64,000 nt of DNA from Plenodomus lindquistii. Taxonomy: Eukaryota > Ascomycota > Dothideomycetes > Pleosporales > Leptosphaeriaceae. The notes below the pieces were generated by a model. That model was given only the letters and a program-made list of their open reading frames with translations. It ran no database searches and was not told the DNA's origin. The DNA lies in NCBI GenBank assembly GCA_025504975.1, contig JANUWI010000014.1, positions 186,001-250,000 on the forward strand, read 5' to 3'. This document shows, in pieces, positions 59,569 through 64,000 of the stretch; the first letter of the stretch is position 1, and the number at the start of each line of letters is the position of its first letter. Both the position numbers and the translations under genes were made by a program.

Positions 59569-59982
59569 TTACGCTTGATGCTCTTCCTTTCCGTCTTCCA
59601 TCACATGATCACACAACATCCACTCTTTCTTCTCTTCAATATAGCACTTTGCTCTCTCCTCTGACCACCTGGTAGGGCCTAGGAATCGGCATAGGGGTTG
59701 AGGTGGATCCCTAAAGGTGCTCGCAGTAAGACAGCCTTGGTAATCTTGCTTATCCCCATAGTCTGGTTCTGGTTGGTGATAAATGGAGTTCTTTATGCCG
59801 GACATCCCAATGGTCCTTTGTTTTTGTTCTTGATAGTCATTTGCAGTTCTACCAATGTAGTGTTGACAATTGAAGCACCGGGTCTTCTTACAGCCCAAGC
59901 AAATGGGCACATGACTGGGCTTGTAGAAGTCTGCCCCGGTAGTCTCATGCCATCTACTACATCTGCAGCACACCCACCCCAT
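59569..59982 (-). CDS. Small Cys-rich, probable zinc-binding protein
   Basis: Open frame of 137 aa from ATG 59982. The first 45 residues, beginning MGWVCCRCSRWHETTG, hold Cys-x2-Cys (CCRC), a second pair (CLGC) and a third (CFNC) plus His, spaced like a zinc ribbon or double zinc finger. The rest (DPPQPLCRFLGPTRWSEERA) is polar, with another Cys and a charged C terminus ending EDGKEEHQA. Proteins of this layout are common in Pleosporales as short, lineage-restricted hypothetical proteins. No signal peptide. Single exon. Function unknown. Confidence 0.6.
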   Translation of the reverse strand: MGWVCCRCSRWHETTGADFYKPSHVPICLGCKKTRCFNCQHYIGRTANDYQEQKQRTIGMSGIKNSIYHQPEPDYGDKQDYQGCLTASTFRDPPQPLCRFLGPTRWSEERAKCYIEEKKEWMLCDHVMEDGKEEHQA

Positions 59983-62750
59983 GTCGACGCAACCTGAGGA
60001 ATGTCACTGAGCTGTGGTAAGATTGTGCAAGGAGCCAAGACCGGCTTTGTATGCTGCTTATACAATAAGGTGTGTAGTTTTAGAAATTGCCTGCTGCGTA
60101 AGCTTTGTATTATTGCAAATCTACGAGCCAGGCTTAATACGCACAGATCGTTAAAGTCCATCAACGACACTTCACGGCCTCCACGTCACCAGCTGTCGTG
60201 AGGTTCGGCATAACCTAAGGACTCTTCACTAGAAATGCAACCGGAATTGACCTTGAAGTGCATTATTCAACAGCAATAGCCGCGAGGGGCAATAGTATGT
60301 ACCCAACCAGGACGTCCAAACAAGTATACATTCCCTCTTCACATGACCGCGCAACATCTTGCCTTCTCCTGGACCTCATCTGCGACCGTCGAGATCGGTT
60401 CTGCAATCGGTTGAAATTCGTGTGTTCCCCAAGCCGGCCGCTGAGGATAGCTTGACTTGGTGTAATTTTCACGGCGACTGCATGCCGCTGTCGGGTGCGC
60501 ATGTGGGTACATGGGCATGATTGAAGCTGCTGGAGAGTATCTGTTCGTGGCTCCCAAAACTTCTTGAAGTTGTTGCCGCATTTGGATAGATACCACTGGC
60601 TGAGTATCCTTGTAAGTGGTCAGCATGCACTGCAGCTAATGTAGTATGATGACGAAGCTGCAAGACCTTCGTTAGCCAGCTTAAATACATCCTCGATTGC
60701 CATCTTTCACGAGGAAGCATGTCACAGTCTCTCGTTTACAAACGCCGGGTTTCCATGAGTCACAGTCACAGTCACGAAGTGACCGGCAGACACTGCATCT
60801 GAGCTTTGCCCCAGACCTGAACAAAGTAGCATGTGAATCTACCTCGACCGCGATCTTATTCCAACTGCGTGCAAACAACCTACTTGATACATCAAATCAA
60901 CATCTGTCGAGCCATCGTGCCGTTCCCAGCAGGCCCGAGCATGTCATCGCTAGGTGAGGGCCCTTGCCGACATCAGAGCACCATACGGGATGCTGACTTC
61001 AGCAGCATTCGACAGCGAGACACCAGAAGACCGTAGCCTTTTTCTGGATGTCCTGAGGCTGTTAAGAGGCCACAGCATGACAATGCCGCGTGAGTGCCCT
61101 GGCCGACATCATTGCGCTCCTCATGCAGTGTACTGACTACAGTAGCTGTCGATGCCGGAAAGGCGCAACGCACCAAAGACGTTGACTTATTGCTTACCCT
61201 CCAGCCGGCCAAAATCCTCTATGGCCAGGAACAGTGCAGAGCTTGATGCCGACATCGAGAGGTTTTGCTTGCTGTACCGCCCCGCGCACAAAAGGGTGCT
61301 TGTCTGCGCCGGGAAGCATGCAGCACGTTTCGCTCTTGCCGCGGGTAAGACTGCGAATGCCACGGAGATGCCAGCTGGAACCAAGTTAAGCAAATGCTTG
61401 AGTCATCTTCTCGTGCAAGTTGAATACCGGGATGGTACATCATGGCTCGGAATGGTTTGGGCCTGAGGGCGTCCTTCTAGGTAATACAGATAGTGCTTCA
61501 GTGCAAGACAAATCGACTGCATTCCCCAAAGTAGAATCCTCGAGTGATTTTGGTGGTTGATTGGAAGTAGACTTTTCGATGGCCGGTATCATACATTCCA
61601 GTGCTGGCCCGGGTATTTGTAGGTACAACACAAGCTCAAGAGTCGGAGTACATTGCTATGTTCTACGTTGTCGTCTTCAAAGATGATTATGATATTGGTC
61701 ATGGCGTCTGGTCCATCGCGCGTATGCTCCTGGAATAGTCCGGATATCGTCCGCTAGGACATCTTCTTGGAAGTCATCCAAAGAGCTTGAAGACAGAAGC
61801 TATTGTGTAGAAAACGATGGGAACATTGTCATGTTGGTGCCGACAACGGTTAATGCGCTCAGATAATGCGTATTCAGACGCGTCCGACGCGACTCCCAAT
61901 GACGTCGGTGCCTGTGCGCACGCGTGGGACGCTAGTGTGCACACCTTTTACAGCACCGGCCATCCTTTTTCATCAACGCCTCACTTCCACCCAGCGTATC
62001 AGCTCAAGGCCACCTAGTTCTTTGATAGTATGGGACTGATCATCACATCCGACAGCTCGTCAGGCGTCCACCAAACACATCACAACAGCGACGACTCCAG
62101 ACCAGCTTCCGTCTTGACTGGAAGTTGAAGCAGTCTGCGCGTACGTGTAGACCACAGACCGAGAACATGATTTCTTCGCGACACGCAGGCATTTTGTTCA
62201 GTGGAAAGATGACTCTCATCACTGTTAGGATCCACACACGAGTTCCCTACACTTCGTTAGGCGGTGAGCATGTGCCTCTCAATAACTCACTAAGGACTCA
62301 AGAAAACAGCTCAAGAAGGGCTTACTGACCTCCTTTCTCCTCCGTTTATCTTGTCGTATCACACCATGCCCATGAATATATTGGTCTTCTCATTCTATGT
62401 ATGCCTCCGTGGGCTTAGACTTCTTCTTGCGATTTGTCGGACAAGTTTGGCTTCATTCTCGTGTTTTCCAACCCTGACACAGTAGCAGTAGAAAGAAACC
62501 ACTTCTGTGCTCACAAGCCATCGACTACACCGTATAGTCCGCCGTCCTGGTGACGCAACATGACAGAGACCTAGTCTCGTCTCTGATGGTCTCGCTCCCT
62601 AGCGTTATTCCATGTTCACTTTCCCGTTCCTTCCTCAGTGCGTTGTTTGGGGTCCGTGCGCCCATAGCAGATTTATCACATCCCTAATTAGTCTTCGAGC
62701 CTCATAGCCACATACTTTCGCACACATACTCTCTCTCTCTTTTCCTTTTC

Positions 62751-62752
<2 letters not shown>
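59983..62752. other. Gene-poor region with an imperfect direct repeat
   Basis: About 2.8 kb without a firm gene. It includes a diverged direct repeat at about 60932-61020 and 61067-61160. Frames at 61152-61466 and 60697-60957 have protein-like stretches but no recognisable family or clear splice structure. Confidence 0.5.
60932..61160 (+). repeat. Imperfect direct repeat, two copies about 137 bp apart
   Basis: Copies begin AGGCCNNAGCATG and share GTGAGKGCCCTKGCCGACAT, then CTGACTNCAG. Each copy therefore contains a consensus-like 5' splice site, branch site and 3' splice site. Confidence 0.6.

Positions 62753-62797
<45 letters not shown>
62753..62797 (+). repeat. (CA)22 microsatellite abutting a start codon
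   Basis: Pure CA repeat of 45 nt ending one base before the ATG at 62799; it is preceded by a CT-rich stretch. Seen directly. Confidence 0.97.
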
Positions 62798-62798
<1 letters not shown>

Positions 62799-62799
<1 letters not shown>

Positions 62800-63805
62800 T
62801 GAGCCACGAGCGTGGACGTGGACGTGGCCGTGGACGTGGCGCCTTCGGCCCACGACCTGCCAACAGTTTCGGTCGCGGCGGTCACGGCACACCACTTGCC
62901 AACACCAATTTGAACGCGGGTGGCGAAGGCCAACGCGGTCACCCTGGCCAACATGCCCAAGAAGCCGGATCCGAACTCAAATATCCGGTCCAGAACTACT
63001 TGCCGCCTCGCGACGCCGTGCATCAGACTCGGCTCCCCCCAAGGACAGGCCTGATCAGACCTGGCCCCATGACGCGCGACAGCGCTACTTGCTTGCATTG
63101 TGGTGGTTCTTTTGACTTCTGCCCGCGCCAATGCCAGTGGTGCCCTGACTCCCATTCCGGGCGAGCTTACCCTCGCCTCTACCTCTCGAGAGCCTGGTGG
63201 AAGAAGCATGGCCCGGGGATGAGGGTGCCGGACGGACAACAAATCTGCCCATCCCCTCCCGAGGTCGCCATACTCAGACGTCTCGGCCACAATTTCGTCG
63301 ACGATTTGCCTGGTGTTGACATGCCCAACACTGGCGAGCGCAATCCCAAGCGCCCAAAGGCAGAGCCAGATGCGAGTGCGGCGGCGGATTGGCAGGCCCG
63401 TTTGAGCTTGACGGACGAGGTTGCCCGCCTTACCAAACGACTGGCAGATACCCAGGAGCAGTTGCTCCATGCTCTATCTAGGGAGCGCTCAATGCAGGCT
63501 GAGATTGATGAGCTCAAAGGCAGTTTGTATGTGAGCCTCAGCTTGAGTCGTCATTTCGCACCGGGCGAAAGCGGTCGCGGACTCCAGAGTTGGAGTGAAA
63601 GCGAGCCCGGAGATGGATAGGGCGGTTGCCTGACGGCTCCCGTCAGGGTGGATATAGGTCTTTGAGCGGAGAGCCTCTCACCGCGGCTCATGGTTTCGGT
63701 GGGCAAGGAGCTGCGGGCGTTGCGCCAAAGCCTCTGCCCGATCTTGGTGCTGCCGAGGAAGAGGACGCTGGTTTCGACATTGACTTAGGTATGGATGACA
63801 GCTGA
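62799..63805 (+). CDS. RG-rich protein with Cys cluster and coiled coil
   Basis: ATG 62799 follows the CA repeat by one base. Exon 1 (62799-63530) encodes an Arg-Gly repeat (MSHERGRGRGRGRGAFGPRP), typical of RNA-binding or arginine-methylated proteins; a Cys cluster CLHCGGSFDFCPRQCQWC (about residues 98-115) likely to bind zinc; and a coiled coil (LTDEVARLTKRLADTQEQLL to IDELKGSL, about residues 207-243). Unspliced, the frame ends at 63620. Splicing GTGAGC at 63531 to CAG at 63646 (CTGAC branch) adds 63647-63805 and an acidic tail EEEDAGFDIDLGMDDS, total 296 aa. An alternative intron 63527-63657 also keeps the frame. No family recognised. Confidence 0.7.
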
Positions 63806-64000
63806 GCACGATCACTGGTCAAGCCTGCCTCAACTGTCTCGTGCTTGCCATAGTTCTCTTGCCTACATCAAATGAATCCCGTGCCTACTCACTTGTTCCT
63901 CCATGTCCGGTGATGCTATTACATGCCTATTTTCCCACCGTAATCACAAGATATCATCGCGATATTCCCGGTACCCACCTTGGTGACTTTCAGGTGCCAA
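63806..64000. other. Window end, no gene seen
   Basis: 195 bp of 3' flank after the RG-rich gene; nothing recognised. Confidence 0.5.

Noticed and set aside
1..64000. CRISPR arrays, rRNA operons, biosynthetic gene cluster
   Set aside because: No regularly spaced repeat array, no rRNA-like sequence, and no synthase, P450 or transporter grouping was seen.

Overview
The window is nuclear DNA from a filamentous ascomycete, most likely a Dothideomycete of the Pleosporales type. The evidence is short spliceosomal introns (mostly 45-75 nt) with CTAAC/CTGAC-like branch sites, a set of clearly fungal single-copy genes (taf4, ysh1, sda1, rse1, a CENP-X/Mhf2 protein), fungus-typical families (APH-fold kinase, BTB proteins, GPI-anchored cupredoxin, 7TM-RGS receptor), and one block destroyed by CpA-to-TpA mutation in the manner of repeat-induced point mutation (RIP). 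The class-level placement is inference; no marker sequence fixes it.

Layout. 0-5.4 kb: TAF4 (minus) and the pre-mRNA 3'-end nuclease Ysh1/CPSF73 (plus) diverge from a 353-bp shared promoter. 6.0-7.5 kb: an unrecognised Pro/Ser-rich protein. 7.5-10.7 kb: gene-poor. 10.7-11.8 kb: a protein with an internal MIF-fold domain (minus). 14.4-15.0 kb: CENP-X/Mhf2. 15.6-24.0 kb: one AT-rich, RIP-saturated element with terminal inverted repeats and no intact gene. 24.6-29.7 kb: a secreted cupredoxin, an APH-like kinase and a disordered protein, all on plus. 30.0-36.7 kb: SDA1 (minus) and RSE1/SF3B3 (plus) diverge from a 322-bp promoter. 36.7-40.4 kb: gene-poor. 40.4-42.3 kb: bZIP factor with a polyglutamine tract. 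43.4-43.7 kb: candidate small membrane protein. 44.9-50.3 kb: a mitochondrial-type PPR protein (minus) and a histidine acid phosphatase (plus) diverge. 51.0-53.6 kb: two divergent paralogous BTB genes. 54.1-55.2 kb: ORF fragments. 55.5-57.3 kb: a six-exon 7TM-RGS protein (minus). 59.6-60.0 kb: a small Cys-rich protein (minus). 62.8-63.8 kb: an RG-rich, Cys-cluster, coiled-coil protein whose start codon directly follows a CA microsatellite.

Most of the genes are housekeeping genes in RNA metabolism and chromatin (transcription initiation, 3'-end cleavage, splicing, 60S biogenesis, organellar RNA, DNA repair/kinetochore). I see no biosynthetic cluster, CRISPR array, rRNA gene or convincing tRNA gene. 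The accessory content is the RIP-inactivated element, the BTB pair and the sparse 54-63 kb stretch.

Exon boundaries were worked out by hand from splice signals, reading-frame continuity and family conservation; the multi-exon models given below all sum to whole codons. Least certain are the last intron of the 62.8-kb gene, the start codons of the MIF, APH and BTB genes, and the status of the small ORFs.
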